22,749 nucleotides of DNA from Streptomyces sp. NRRL S-1022 (GTDB lineage Bacteria > Actinomycetota > Actinomycetes > Streptomycetales > Streptomycetaceae), in the NCBI RefSeq assembly GCF_000720135.1, contig NZ_JOIU01000049.1:1-22749 (forward strand), in the 5' to 3' direction. The notes under the pieces were generated by a model, which was not told the DNA's origin, ran no database searches, and saw only the letters and a program-made list of their open reading frames with translations. Position 1 is the stretch's first letter. Each line of letters starts with the position of its first letter. Position numbers and translations under genes: made by a program. Below, in pieces: positions 15,283 to 22,707 of the stretch.

Positions 15283-16083
15283 ATGACCCCCGCGATACGC
15301 GCGATGTACGACCGCATGCCCCGTGGCGTCGTCCTCTCCCTGACGGCCACCGGGCTGCTCGCCGCCGGCGGCTGCGCGGCGCTGGCCCTGAAGCACCCGG
15401 AGAGCGCCCCCTACCCGCTGCCCACGGTGGACCGGCCGAGCCAGACGGCGAAGGCGTCCTCACGGGCCGACGGCTCCACGCTCAGTGACGAGCAGGCGCA
15501 GGCCGCGCTGGTCAACGAGACCGATCTGGGTGCCCCCTGGACGGCCACGCGCGGCGCGGCCACCTGGCGGGACGGGCTGCTGAAGACGCACACCGCGGCC
15601 GGGGAGTGCCAGCGGCTGCTGGACGCGCTGTACAGCGACGAACTCCTCGGCGCCCCGGCCCGGATCGCCGTCGGCCTGGACGACGCCGACACCGACGCCC
15701 AGCTCCGCTACCAGATCGCCGCGCGCCGCCCGGCGGACGTCGACGCCGTGCTGGCCTGGCTGCGGACCCTGCCGGCGCAGTGCGCGCGGTTCACGGCCAC
15801 CACGGAACTGGGGCTCGTGGAGGACGTCCAGGTCGTGGACGCCCCGCTGCCGGAGGTCGGGGACGCCCGGCAGGGCCTGCGCGTCACCCTCGCCACGACG
15901 ACACCGGACGACCAGCAGTACCTGCTGACCATGGACGTGGCCGCCGTCCGGGTCGGCGAGGACGCCTTCGCGCTCACCAACGCGGGGCTCGGCGACGTAC
16001 CGAACGGCGCGACGCAGACCGCGGTGCAGATCGGCGCGCTGCGCCTGGCCGACATCCGCAAGCAGGGGCGGGCGCAGATCTGA
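15283..16083 (+). CDS. Probable lipoprotein with PknH-like sensor domain
   Basis: A 266-residue exported protein. The N-terminus has basic residues, a hydrophobic core VVLSLTATGLLAAGG and Cys31 in LAAGGCAAL, a plausible though not ideal lipobox. A Ser/Thr/Pro-rich spacer of about 35 residues follows. The mature domain begins around EQAQAALVNETDLGAPWTAT and has two internal Cys (ECQRL, QCARF). This resembles the extracellular PknH-like domains of many actinobacterial lipoproteins, in which an opening LL...DL...W block and paired Cys recur. The ligand is unknown. AGGAGG at 15272-15277 supports the start. It converges with the XRE-TPR gene, with only 3 bp between stops. Confidence 0.78.
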   Translation: MTPAIRAMYDRMPRGVVLSLTATGLLAAGGCAALALKHPESAPYPLPTVDRPSQTAKASSRADGSTLSDEQAQAALVNETDLGAPWTATRGAATWRDGLLKTHTAAGECQRLLDALYSDELLGAPARIAVGLDDADTDAQLRYQIAARRPADVDAVLAWLRTLPAQCARFTATTELGLVEDVQVVDAPLPEVGDARQGLRVTLATTTPDDQQYLLTMDVAAVRVGEDAFALTNAGLGDVPNGATQTAVQIGALRLADIRKQGRAQI

Positions 16084-16086
16084 GGG

Positions 16087-17430
16087 TCACAGCGGGGGCT
16101 GGGCCGGGGCCGGGCCCAGCGTGGTGGTGCCGGGGGCGGTGCGGTGGCCCAGGCCGGTGCGGTAGGCGTCCAGGGCGGCCTCGACGCGGCCCGTGCGGCG
16201 CAGCAGGTCGCCCAGCAGGCGGCACAGGTCGGCGAGGTCGCCGGCGGCGCCGGCGCGTTCCAGCAGGCTGAGGGCGCGCACGTAGTGTTCCTCCGCGGCC
16301 TCGGTGTCCCGGGCGTCCTCGGCGATGATGCCGAGCAGGCGGTGCGCGGCGGCGGCGTGCACGGCACCGCGTTCGGAGGAGAAGTCGCCGAGGACGCCCT
16401 GGAGGAGCACGGCGGCCTCGGCGGAGCTGCCCCGGCGGTGCAGCACGTCGGCGAGTTCGACGGCGGCCTGGCTGCGGTACAGGGCGGCCCGGGTCTCCGA
16501 CAGCATGGCGTACGCCAGCCGCAACTCCACCTCCGCCCGCTCCAGTTCGCCGTTCTGGGCGTGGACGTAGCCGCGCATCCAGTGGCAGTTGGCCAGCTCG
16601 GTGCGCAGGCTCAGCTGGCGGTACAGCTCGGCCGCCTTGGCCAGGGAGGCGTCGGCCTCGGCGACCCGGCCCTCGGCGAGCAGGGTACGGGCGACCGAGC
16701 GGTGCATCCGGGCGATCAGCGCGGGGTCGCCGGCCCGCGGGGCGAGCGCGAGGGCGAACTCGGCGGCCTGGGCGGCCCGGGCGTGGGCCCCCATGTCCAT
16801 GTAGGGCCCGATGACGCTGGCGTAGAGCAGCAGCAGCGCGTCGGGGTCGTGCAGGCCGCCGCGGTTCAGCTCGTCGAGCGTCGACTCCAGGAGGTAGACC
16901 GCGTACCGGAGTTCACCGGCCAGGTAGTGGGCGACGGCCCGCCCCCGGACGGCGGGGACGCGCGCCGGGAGGGTCGTGCCGGCCAGCCGCTCCTCGGCCT
17001 GCTCGAAGTACTCGCGCGCCTCGGTCAGGTCTCCGGTCTGCAGGGCGCACTCGCCGAGTCCGAGCAGTGCGGCGGCCTGTTCACGGCCGAGTCCGTGGGC
17101 CTCCGCCTCGGCCCGCAGCACGCCGTACTGGGCGGCGGCCTCCTCGGCGCGTCCGTCGGCGAGGACGCGCTGCGCCTCGGTGAGCCGCAGCCGCAGACCG
17201 GTGGCGAGGTGGGCGGGCCGGCCGGCGGCCAGCTCCTCGAAGGCGACGCCGAGCCGGTCCGCGATGTGCCGCAACGCCTCGTCGGAGGCCCGGGCCCGGC
17301 CGGCCTCCAGGGTGGAGATGTAGGCGGGCGTGTACGCCGGTTCCGCCAGCTGCCGCTGGGTCAGTCCGCGTTGGGTCCGTAACCGCTGCACCCGCCGCCC
17401 GATGACCTCCGGGTCGTCCCGCTCCACCAT
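16087..17430 (-). CDS. XRE-family regulator with TPR-repeat domain
   Basis: A 447-residue protein. Residues about 8-65 form an XRE helix-turn-helix: IGRRVQRLRTQRGLTQRQLA, then YISTLEAGRARASDEALRHIADRLGV. The rest, about 75-440, is a run of TPR-like helical pairs (AALLGLGECALQTGDLTEAREYFEQAEERL; RSVARTLLAEGRVAEADASLAKAAELYRQL; HRLLGIIAEDARDTEAAEEHYVRALSLLERAG). HTH-TPR proteins of this plan are often controlled by a small peptide or protein bound in the TPR cup. Here the ligand is unknown. ATG 17430 is preferred over a TTG at 17448. The 14-bp palindrome 73 bp upstream is a candidate self-operator. Confidence 0.88.
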   Translation of the reverse strand: MVERDDPEVIGRRVQRLRTQRGLTQRQLAEPAYTPAYISTLEAGRARASDEALRHIADRLGVAFEELAAGRPAHLATGLRLRLTEAQRVLADGRAEEAAAQYGVLRAEAEAHGLGREQAAALLGLGECALQTGDLTEAREYFEQAEERLAGTTLPARVPAVRGRAVAHYLAGELRYAVYLLESTLDELNRGGLHDPDALLLLYASVIGPYMDMGAHARAAQAAEFALALAPRAGDPALIARMHRSVARTLLAEGRVAEADASLAKAAELYRQLSLRTELANCHWMRGYVHAQNGELERAEVELRLAYAMLSETRAALYRSQAAVELADVLHRRGSSAEAAVLLQGVLGDFSSERGAVHAAAAHRLLGIIAEDARDTEAAEEHYVRALSLLERAGAAGDLADLCRLLGDLLRRTGRVEAALDAYRTGLGHRTAPGTTTLGPAPAQPPL

Positions 17431-17502
17431 GCCTCGCGTGCCCCCCAACTCGCCCGACGACCCTTGCCGTTGACCCGGGCAGCCCCTAGGTTAAACGGCG
17501 GA

Positions 17503-17516
17503 TTAAGCATGCTTAA
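17503..17516. promoter_or_regulatory. 14-bp perfect palindrome, candidate operator
   Basis: TTAAGCATGCTTAA is fully self-complementary and AT-rich in a very GC-rich setting. It lies in the divergent gap upstream of the XRE-TPR gene and of the signal-peptide remnant. A further GTTAA half-site lies at 17490-17494. An XRE-type repressor binding as a dimer would fit. Confidence 0.55.
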
Positions 17517-17544
17517 CAGGCCGCTGTTGTGTTGCGAGGTGACC

Positions 17545-17739
17545 GTGCCCGGACGTCCATCCGCACCCTACGCACGCCCCACCGCACGGAGGGCCGTAAC
17601 GGCCGCGGTGATCGCCGCGACGGCCCTGCTCCTCGCGGCGAACGCCGGCCCGGCGAGAACGGAGGGCCTACAGAGCCCGCACGAAGGCGGCCCAGGCCCG
17701 CGGATCCACAGCGAGGTGCGCCAACTCGGGCTGCTTTGA
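17545..17739 (+). pseudogene. Signal-peptide remnant of a truncated secreted protein
   Basis: From GTG 17545 (GAGG at 17536-17539) the frame encodes a near-ideal signal peptide: a basic n-region (YARPTARR), a hydrophobic core (AVTAAVIAATALLLAANA) and small residues for cleavage. After about residue 41 (position 17667) the frame simply runs antisense through the end of the DUF397 gene and stops at 17739, with no folded domain. This looks like the 5' end of a secreted-protein gene whose remainder was lost when the XRE/DUF397 pair arrived or through a deletion. A functional 64-residue peptide overlapping the DUF397 gene in antisense is the alternative. Confidence 0.5.
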
Positions 17740-17856
17740 GTCCCGGACGGCAACGAGCGCCTGAAGGTCGGCGACCTCTACGCAATCGCCGCCATTGGTG
17801 CCGCTGTACGAGGACTTACGCCACTGAGCGAGGGCCGGATCCAGGTTGCTCTGCAT
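17668..17856 (-). CDS. DUF397 small protein, partner of the XRE/DUF5753 regulator
   Basis: A 62-residue protein with the family core WRKSSYSGTNGGDCVEVA followed by VAVRDSKQPE and a Trp-x-x-Phe end (WAAFVRAL). GGAGGA lies about 6 nt upstream of ATG 17856. The start lies within the 3' end of the regulator gene (41-bp overlap), so the two are translationally coupled. DUF397 genes in Streptomyces usually pair with XRE/DUF5753 regulators. Such pairs influence antibiotic production and development and behave somewhat like toxin-antitoxin modules in published work. What this copy does is unknown. Confidence 0.95.
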   Translation of the reverse strand: MQSNLDPALAQWRKSSYSGTNGGDCVEVADLQALVAVRDSKQPELAHLAVDPRAWAAFVRAL

Positions 17857-18664
17857 AGCGTTCCTCCATCACGCGCGCGATCAGGTCGGCCGAGTCCTCC
17901 GGCGAGAGGGCGGTGGCCTGCAAGCGAGCGTAACCGACCGAACGCTCCCTGATTACACGCGGATTGGCGGTCATGTGCCCCTGGTCGTAGCTCTCGCTGT
18001 AGAAGAGGTCCGGGTGGTCGTCGAAGCGCAGCACATTGAACGAACCTATCATTCCGGTGTGTGCGCCAGCGGAATGTGGCAGCACCTGGATGTGCACCCA
18101 CGGGTCGCCCCGGAAGCTCAATAGGTGGCCGAGTTGATCACGCATTACGTGCCGGTCGCCGACCATCTGGTGCAGCACCGACTCGTCCATGACGACCCAC
18201 AGCGCCGGCGGTTCATCCCGCCGCATTATGCGCTGCCGTTCCATGCGGGCGGCGACCATCTCCTCGACCTTGTCCGGACGGTCCACGCACAGCAAGGCTG
18301 CCGCATACGCCTCCGTTTGCAGCAGCCCGTACACGACCTGGCACTGGTACGTAGAGATGTACGTAGCCTTCGCTTCCATGTCGGCGTACGCCTGAAACCA
18401 CGTAGGCAACTGGCTCCGCAACACCAGCCCGACCAAGCGCGAGAAGAACCCGTCCGTCATCAGCGCCGCGTCCACCCGCTCGGCGAACTCCCGCGTCGGC
18501 ACCTTCAGCGTGGTCTCGATCTGGCCGATCAGCGAACCCGTGCAGAAGACGATCGCGCCGAGTTCCTTCTGCGTGAGCCCCGCCTCCTCCCGTTTTCTGC
18601 GCAACTCCGAGCCGAAGTAGTCCAACGGAGAGGCGCTGGGGTCGAGCGGACGGATGTTGACCAT
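17816..18664 (-). CDS. XRE-family regulator with DUF5753 (Scr-type)
   Basis: A 282-residue protein. Residues about 18-70 are the helix-turn-helix (FGSELRRKREEAGLTQKELGAIV, then SLIGQIETTLKVPTREFAERVDAAL). The remainder is the DUF5753 domain: LPTWFQAYADMEAKATYISTYQCQVVYGLLQTEAYAAALL, then ERQRIMRRDEPPALWVVMDESVLHQMVG, and later SFNVLRFDDHPDLFYSES. These are highly characteristic of the Streptomyces XRE/DUF397 pairs. ATG 18664 is preceded by AGGGGG at a somewhat long spacing. A GTG four codons upstream is possible. The stop lies 41 bp inside the DUF397 gene. The base composition is a little lower in GC than the neighbours, and the pair sits beside a truncated gene, both consistent with lateral acquisition. 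Confidence 0.94.
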   Translation of the reverse strand: MVNIRPLDPSASPLDYFGSELRRKREEAGLTQKELGAIVFCTGSLIGQIETTLKVPTREFAERVDAALMTDGFFSRLVGLVLRSQLPTWFQAYADMEAKATYISTYQCQVVYGLLQTEAYAAALLCVDRPDKVEEMVAARMERQRIMRRDEPPALWVVMDESVLHQMVGDRHVMRDQLGHLLSFRGDPWVHIQVLPHSAGAHTGMIGSFNVLRFDDHPDLFYSESYDQGHMTANPRVIRERSVGYARLQATALSPEDSADLIARVMEERYAEQPGSGPRSVA

Positions 18665-18887
18665 GAAGAGAGACACCCCCTGCGATCGATCTGTTGCGGA
18701 GCGTAACGACAAGATCCCGCGGTTGTCCCGGAATTCACGAAACCCGGTGGCACCACTGTCAGGGGCATGACCTACTCTTTGCACACTCGCCGCACGAGGC
18801 ACACACGGCTCATGCACAGGGGGCTCACGTTCGCCGTGCCCTGCGGCTCCCCATGCCTTTCCTTCGTTCCGGGGGGTTCGAATCAGC
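18665..18887. other. Divergent intergenic region, XRE regulator / secreted protein
   Basis: 223 bp without a credible gene. It must contain both promoters. It is less GC-rich than its surroundings (for example CGGAATTCACGAAACC near 18730). No clean -35/-10 pair or long palindrome is evident. Confidence 0.4.
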
Positions 18888-20861
18888 GTGCGCAAGCGCT
18901 CTCTCACGGCCGCCACCACCCTGGTGGTCCTCTTCAGCTCCGCGGCCCTCGCCGCCGCCCCGGCCTTCGCCGACTCCGCGCAGCCCCTGCCGGTGCGGCA
19001 GACCGGCGACATCGTGGTGGACGGCGTCCACCGGCAGGTCTTCGTCAGCGACCCGCTGAACGGGAAGATCGTCGTCACCGACTACGCCGGCAAGGTCGTC
19101 AAGCAGCTCGACACCCGCCTGTCCGGCGTCCAGGGCCTGGAGCTCTCCGCCGACTCCGGCACGCTCTACGCGGCCGTGCAGGACCTCGACGCCGTCGCCG
19201 TCATCGACACCGAGACCGACACCGAGACGACCCGGTACGAGGTCGGCGACAAGCCGCTCAGCGTGGCCCTCGCGGGCGGCAAGCTGTGGTTCGGCTACGG
19301 CGGCGCCGCCGCGGGCAACATCGGATCGGTCGACCTGACCGCCGAGGACCACAAGGTCACCCTCGGCCAGGACGCCGACTGGTACTCCGCGCCGGTGCTG
19401 GACGCCGCGCCCGGCTCGGACACGCTCGTCGCGGGCGCGGTCGGGCAGAGCCCGGTCGAACTGGCCTCGTACGACGTCTCGTCGGGCACCGCCACGAAGG
19501 TGGCGAGCACCCGTGAGGCCGGTGACAACCTCGGCGACCTCCAGGTCACGCCCGACGGCAAGGACGTCGTGGTGGCCAGCGGCGCGCCGTACTACCAGCA
19601 GGTGTTCCGGACCTCCGACCTCAACGAGGACGGCAAGTACGTCACGGACGCCTACCCCAACTCGGTGGCGATCGCTCCCGACGGCACGCTCGCGGCCGGC
19701 ATCGACGGCTCGTACGACCCGGACGTCTACATCTTCAGGTCCGGCGCCGGCGAGCCGGTCCGCACGTACGACTTCCCGAACACCGGCACCTCCTCGGGCT
19801 CCGACCTGCTGGCCCGTGCCGGGCTGGCCTGGGCGCCCGACGGCTCCCGCCTGTTCGCGGTGACCAGCAACAACCAGGGCGCGTTCTCCCTGCGCGTGCT
19901 GAACGCGCCGACCAAGGCGGTCAGCACCGTCACCGTGGACGCGCCGGCCACCGCCACCCGCGCCAAGAAGCTCACCGTCAAGGGCAAGGTCGCCTCCAAG
20001 GCGGCCGTCCCCGCCGGCACCAGGCTGACGGTGACCCGTACCGACCTGGAGTCGCCGAAGGGCAAGCCGCTGGCCGCGGCGGTCACCAAGGCCGACGGCA
20101 CCTTCTCCTTCACCGACACCCCGCCGTCCGGCGGCAAGGTGAAGTACACGGTGGCCTACGCGGGCGACGCCGACCACGCGGCGGCCTCCGGCTCGGACTC
20201 CGTCGAGGTGTCCCGCGCCAAGGCGACGCTGTCGATCAACAACAACGGCAAGGTGTACGCGTACGGCAAGGACGTCAAGTTCACCGCGCACCTCGGCAAG
20301 ACGTACTCCAACCGTACGGTGGAGATCTGGGCCGACCCGTTCGGCTCCGACAAGCCGAACAAGCGGGTGAAGTCCGGCAAGGTCAACTCCGACGGCTACC
20401 TGTCGGTCACCCTGGACCTGAAGCGGGACACCAAGGTCACCGCGAAGTTCGCGGGCGACTCGCGCTACCAGCCGGCGTCGGCGGCCAGCACGGTCGGGGC
20501 GAAGGTCAGCATCTCCACGTCGCTGTCCAACCACTACAAGGCGAAGTCGGCGTGGGGCCACACGTACTACTTCTTCCACAAGAACAAGAACCCGCTGGTC
20601 ACGACCAAGATGCCGTGGTACCCGGACCGGGCGCAGAAGTTCGAGTTCGAGGTGTACTACCAGGGCCGCTGGTACCCGGGCGACCCGTCGTACTTCAAGC
20701 TGGGCTCCGACGGGATCTCGCGGGTCAGCATCACCGGCAACCACAGCCAGGACGTCGGCTGGCGGTTCCGGGTCCGCTCGTCGTACATCAACGCCTCCTC
20801 CGGTGACACCGTGAACTCCACGACGCACGGCGCCTGGAAGTACCTCACCTTCACCAGGTAG
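18888..20861 (+). CDS. Secreted beta-propeller protein with C-terminal Ig-like domains
   Basis: A 657-residue protein. Residues 1-28 are a classical signal peptide (MRKRSLTAATTLVVLF..., cleavage after AFA). About 35-340 is a propeller of WD40/YncE-like blades: VVDGVHRQVFVSDPLNGKIVVTD, LELSADSGTLYAAVQDLDAVAVID, LQVTPDGKDVVVASG, VAIAPDGTLAAGIDG, LAWAPDGSRLFAVTS. About 345-540 contains two or three Ig-like beta-sandwich repeats (VKYTVAYAGDADHAAAS and VTAKFAGDSRYQPAS mark their ends). The last 115 residues are Tyr/Trp/Lys-rich and may bind a surface or polysaccharide. No catalytic motif or sortase signal is seen. GTG 18888 has only a distant GGGGGG. The stop is 3 bp from the converging gene's stop. 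A cell-envelope or adhesion role is a guess. Confidence 0.85.
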   Translation: MRKRSLTAATTLVVLFSSAALAAAPAFADSAQPLPVRQTGDIVVDGVHRQVFVSDPLNGKIVVTDYAGKVVKQLDTRLSGVQGLELSADSGTLYAAVQDLDAVAVIDTETDTETTRYEVGDKPLSVALAGGKLWFGYGGAAAGNIGSVDLTAEDHKVTLGQDADWYSAPVLDAAPGSDTLVAGAVGQSPVELASYDVSSGTATKVASTREAGDNLGDLQVTPDGKDVVVASGAPYYQQVFRTSDLNEDGKYVTDAYPNSVAIAPDGTLAAGIDGSYDPDVYIFRSGAGEPVRTYDFPNTGTSSGSDLLARAGLAWAPDGSRLFAVTSNNQGAFSLRVLNAPTKAVSTVTVDAPATATRAKKLTVKGKVASKAAVPAGTRLTVTRTDLESPKGKPLAAAVTKADGTFSFTDTPPSGGKVKYTVAYAGDADHAAASGSDSVEVSRAKATLSINNNGKVYAYGKDVKFTAHLGKTYSNRTVEIWADPFGSDKPNKRVKSGKVNSDGYLSVTLDLKRDTKVTAKFAGDSRYQPASAASTVGAKVSISTSLSNHYKAKSAWGHTYYFFHKNKNPLVTTKMPWYPDRAQKFEFEVYYQGRWYPGDPSYFKLGSDGISRVSITGNHSQDVGWRFRVRSSYINASSGDTVNSTTHGAWKYLTFTR

Positions 20862-20864
20862 GCG

Positions 20865-22382
20865 CTAGGGAGTGGCCTGGAGCTGGCGCAGCTGCCGCTG
20901 GACGTTCTCCAGCGCGCCGCGCCGGCGGCCGGGCACCCTCAGCCGCAACTCCGCGAGCGCGGGCCCGAGTTCACGGGCCCGCGCCGTGTCCTTGATGCGG
21001 GTCCACTGGTGGTGCGCCCGGTCCACGGCGGCCTCCACCGCGGGCGCGTCCCCCGCCTGCCCGGCGGCCAGCCGCGTCTGCGCCACCCCGAGCCAGGCCC
21101 GGCAACTGCGCACCGCGTCCCCCGCGAGCATCGCCAGGTCGGCCCGCACCTCACTCCAGTGCAGCGCCTGCTCGGACGCGGCCCCGTGCACCCGCACGGC
21201 CTCCGCCTCCAGCCGGGCGGCGATCCCCTCGGCCTCCCCGTGCCGCCCGCCCTGCACGGCGGCGCTGATACCGGCGTGCGGGTCGCCCAGGGGCGCGTCG
21301 AGGGCACGGAGGGCCGGGCCGGTGTCGCCGGCTCCGCCGGAGGAGGGATGCGGGACGGATCCGCCCGGACGGACTCCCGAGCCACCGGCCCCCGGCCCGG
21401 ACCCGCCCGGCAGGGGCACCGGGCTGCCGCCCCCGGCCTCCGCCGCACCGGCCCCGGAGCCCGGAACGGGTGCGCCCGGCACCCGCGCCGGAGCGTCCGC
21501 CTGCGCGGGGACGATGACGGCCGCGGGCGGCTCCTGTGCACCGGGCGGAGGCCCGCTGTCACCGGACCCGGCGGAAGGCCCGCCGTACGAGGACCCCGGC
21601 GCGATCCCTTCGGCGACGGCCGGCCGCACCGGGCCCCCGGCCACCACCGCCCGGCCCCCGTCCGCGGCCGTCGGCGCCGTCACGGTCCCCGGCGGGAAGC
21701 CGGTCGCCTCGGCGCCCCGGACGAAGCCGCCGACCGGACCCCCCGGCACATGACCCCCCGCGTCCGCCAGCAGCAGGCTGCCCCGCGCCTCCTCGGCGAC
21801 CCGGGCCACCGCCTGCTCGTGCAGGACGCCCAGCGGGGGGCGGTGGCCGCTGCGCAGGAGCGTGGCGACCGTCTTCATGTACGCCGGCTCGGCCAGGCCC
21901 CGCCGCCCGGTGGCCGGGGCGACGCGGCCGTAGACCGCGGTGTTCCGGCCGGAGTCGAGGCCGCGCTCGGTGATGTGCCGCCAGGCCTCGGCGTCGGCGT
22001 GCAGGTCGACGACGAGCGCGGTGTCCGTCGCGGAGCGCAGGCGCAGCTCCTCGCGGATCCAGTGCCAGGGCAGCGCGGTGTAGCGCAGGGTGGCCGGTGT
22101 GGTGCGGGCCAGGGCCAGATGGGGCTGGTGCTGGCGCCGGTCCAGGTGCAGCTGGCCGGTGACGTACACGGTGAGCGGGCCGGGGGAGGCCGCGGCGGCC
22201 CGCAGCCGGGTGAGGACGGCCTGAGGTTCCAGCGGGTCGGCGAGTTCGATGACGTTCGCGGTGTCGGTGCCGGACAGCACGGAGGGGGCGACCGCGGCCA
22301 GCACCGGCAGCACTCCGGCCGCGTCCACCAGGCGCCCCCGGCCCAGCGGCGAGGCCGCGAGCAGCAGCACGGTTCCGGGCAT
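20865..22382 (-). CDS. Pseudo-caspase-like domain, disordered linker and helical C-terminus
   Basis: A 505-residue protein not assignable to a named family. Residues about 1-200 follow the order of a caspase-like (C14) fold: PQAVLTRLRAAAASPG, strand LTVYVTGQLHLD, LRYTALPWHWIREELRLR, strand ALVVDLHADA, AVYGRV, then AYMKTVATLLRSGH. At the catalytic positions the His of the usual GHG is Q77, and the region of the usual D-C-C reads D126-L-H with no Cys, so protease activity is not expected. About 210-370 is a Gly/Pro/Ala/Ser linker. About 372-505 is helical and TPR-like (GEAEGIAARLEAEAVRVHG, ADLAMLAGDAVRSCRAWLGVAQTRLAAG, VENVQRQL-type end). ATG 22382 has GGGGGAGG upstream, a strong ribosome-binding site. 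The fold assignment is inference. Confidence 0.7.
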   Translation of the reverse strand: MPGTVLLLAASPLGRGRLVDAAGVLPVLAAVAPSVLSGTDTANVIELADPLEPQAVLTRLRAAAASPGPLTVYVTGQLHLDRRQHQPHLALARTTPATLRYTALPWHWIREELRLRSATDTALVVDLHADAEAWRHITERGLDSGRNTAVYGRVAPATGRRGLAEPAYMKTVATLLRSGHRPPLGVLHEQAVARVAEEARGSLLLADAGGHVPGGPVGGFVRGAEATGFPPGTVTAPTAADGGRAVVAGGPVRPAVAEGIAPGSSYGGPSAGSGDSGPPPGAQEPPAAVIVPAQADAPARVPGAPVPGSGAGAAEAGGGSPVPLPGGSGPGAGGSGVRPGGSVPHPSSGGAGDTGPALRALDAPLGDPHAGISAAVQGGRHGEAEGIAARLEAEAVRVHGAASEQALHWSEVRADLAMLAGDAVRSCRAWLGVAQTRLAAGQAGDAPAVEAAVDRAHHQWTRIKDTARARELGPALAELRLRVPGRRRGALENVQRQLRQLQATP

Positions 22383-22707
22383 CGTGCCTCCCCCATGTCA
22401 CCCTGTGGACCCCGTGAACCTCCGGACCCGAGGTCCCCGTGGATCCGCTCTCCAGCCAGCACCGTAACCGCTGCGGCTGCAAACCGGGGCCCCGGTACCG
22501 CAAACGCCCCGGTACGACCACTTCACCCACCACCCCCACAACTCCCCCCGTGCGCCCCACCGCTGACCCCGCCCCGGCCCCGTGCGCCGGCGCACAACGC
22601 ACCGCTCCGCCCCCTCCCGCCTCACTTCGCCCCGCCCCGCTCCCGACGCACCCGGCACCCTTCCGACTCCCGCCCCTCAGCCCACTCACCGCCGACCGGC
22701 GACCCGC
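22383..22707. other. Gene-free upstream region at the contig end
   Basis: About 325 bp, C-rich on the plus strand, with no supported gene. It should contain the promoter of the 505-aa protein gene. An imperfect direct repeat pairs GCAAAC at 22479 and 22500 with CCCCGGTAC at 22490 and 22507. Open frames crossing it are artefacts of composition and, at the right end, of the adapter. Confidence 0.5.

Noticed and set aside
17464..17544. N-terminal extension of the signal-peptide frame
   Set aside because: It runs over the palindrome and probable promoter and has no ribosome-binding site at the earlier starts. The GTG at 17545 gives a proper signal peptide.
18871..18890. GGGGGGTTCGAATCAGC, resembling a tRNA T-arm
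   Set aside because: The flanking bases do not form the T-stem, and no acceptor, anticodon or D arms can be built around it. It is the leader of the secreted-protein gene.
18825..20828. 667-residue minus-strand frame opposite the secreted protein
   Set aside because: It is Arg/Val/Gly/Asp-rich mirror sequence of the real gene. The plus-strand frame has a signal peptide and recognisable domain repeats.
1..22707. CRISPR arrays, insertion sequences, integrases, phage genes
   Set aside because: No regularly spaced repeat arrays, transposase or recombinase motifs or terminal inverted repeats were found. The short repeats present are isolated pairs or triplets.
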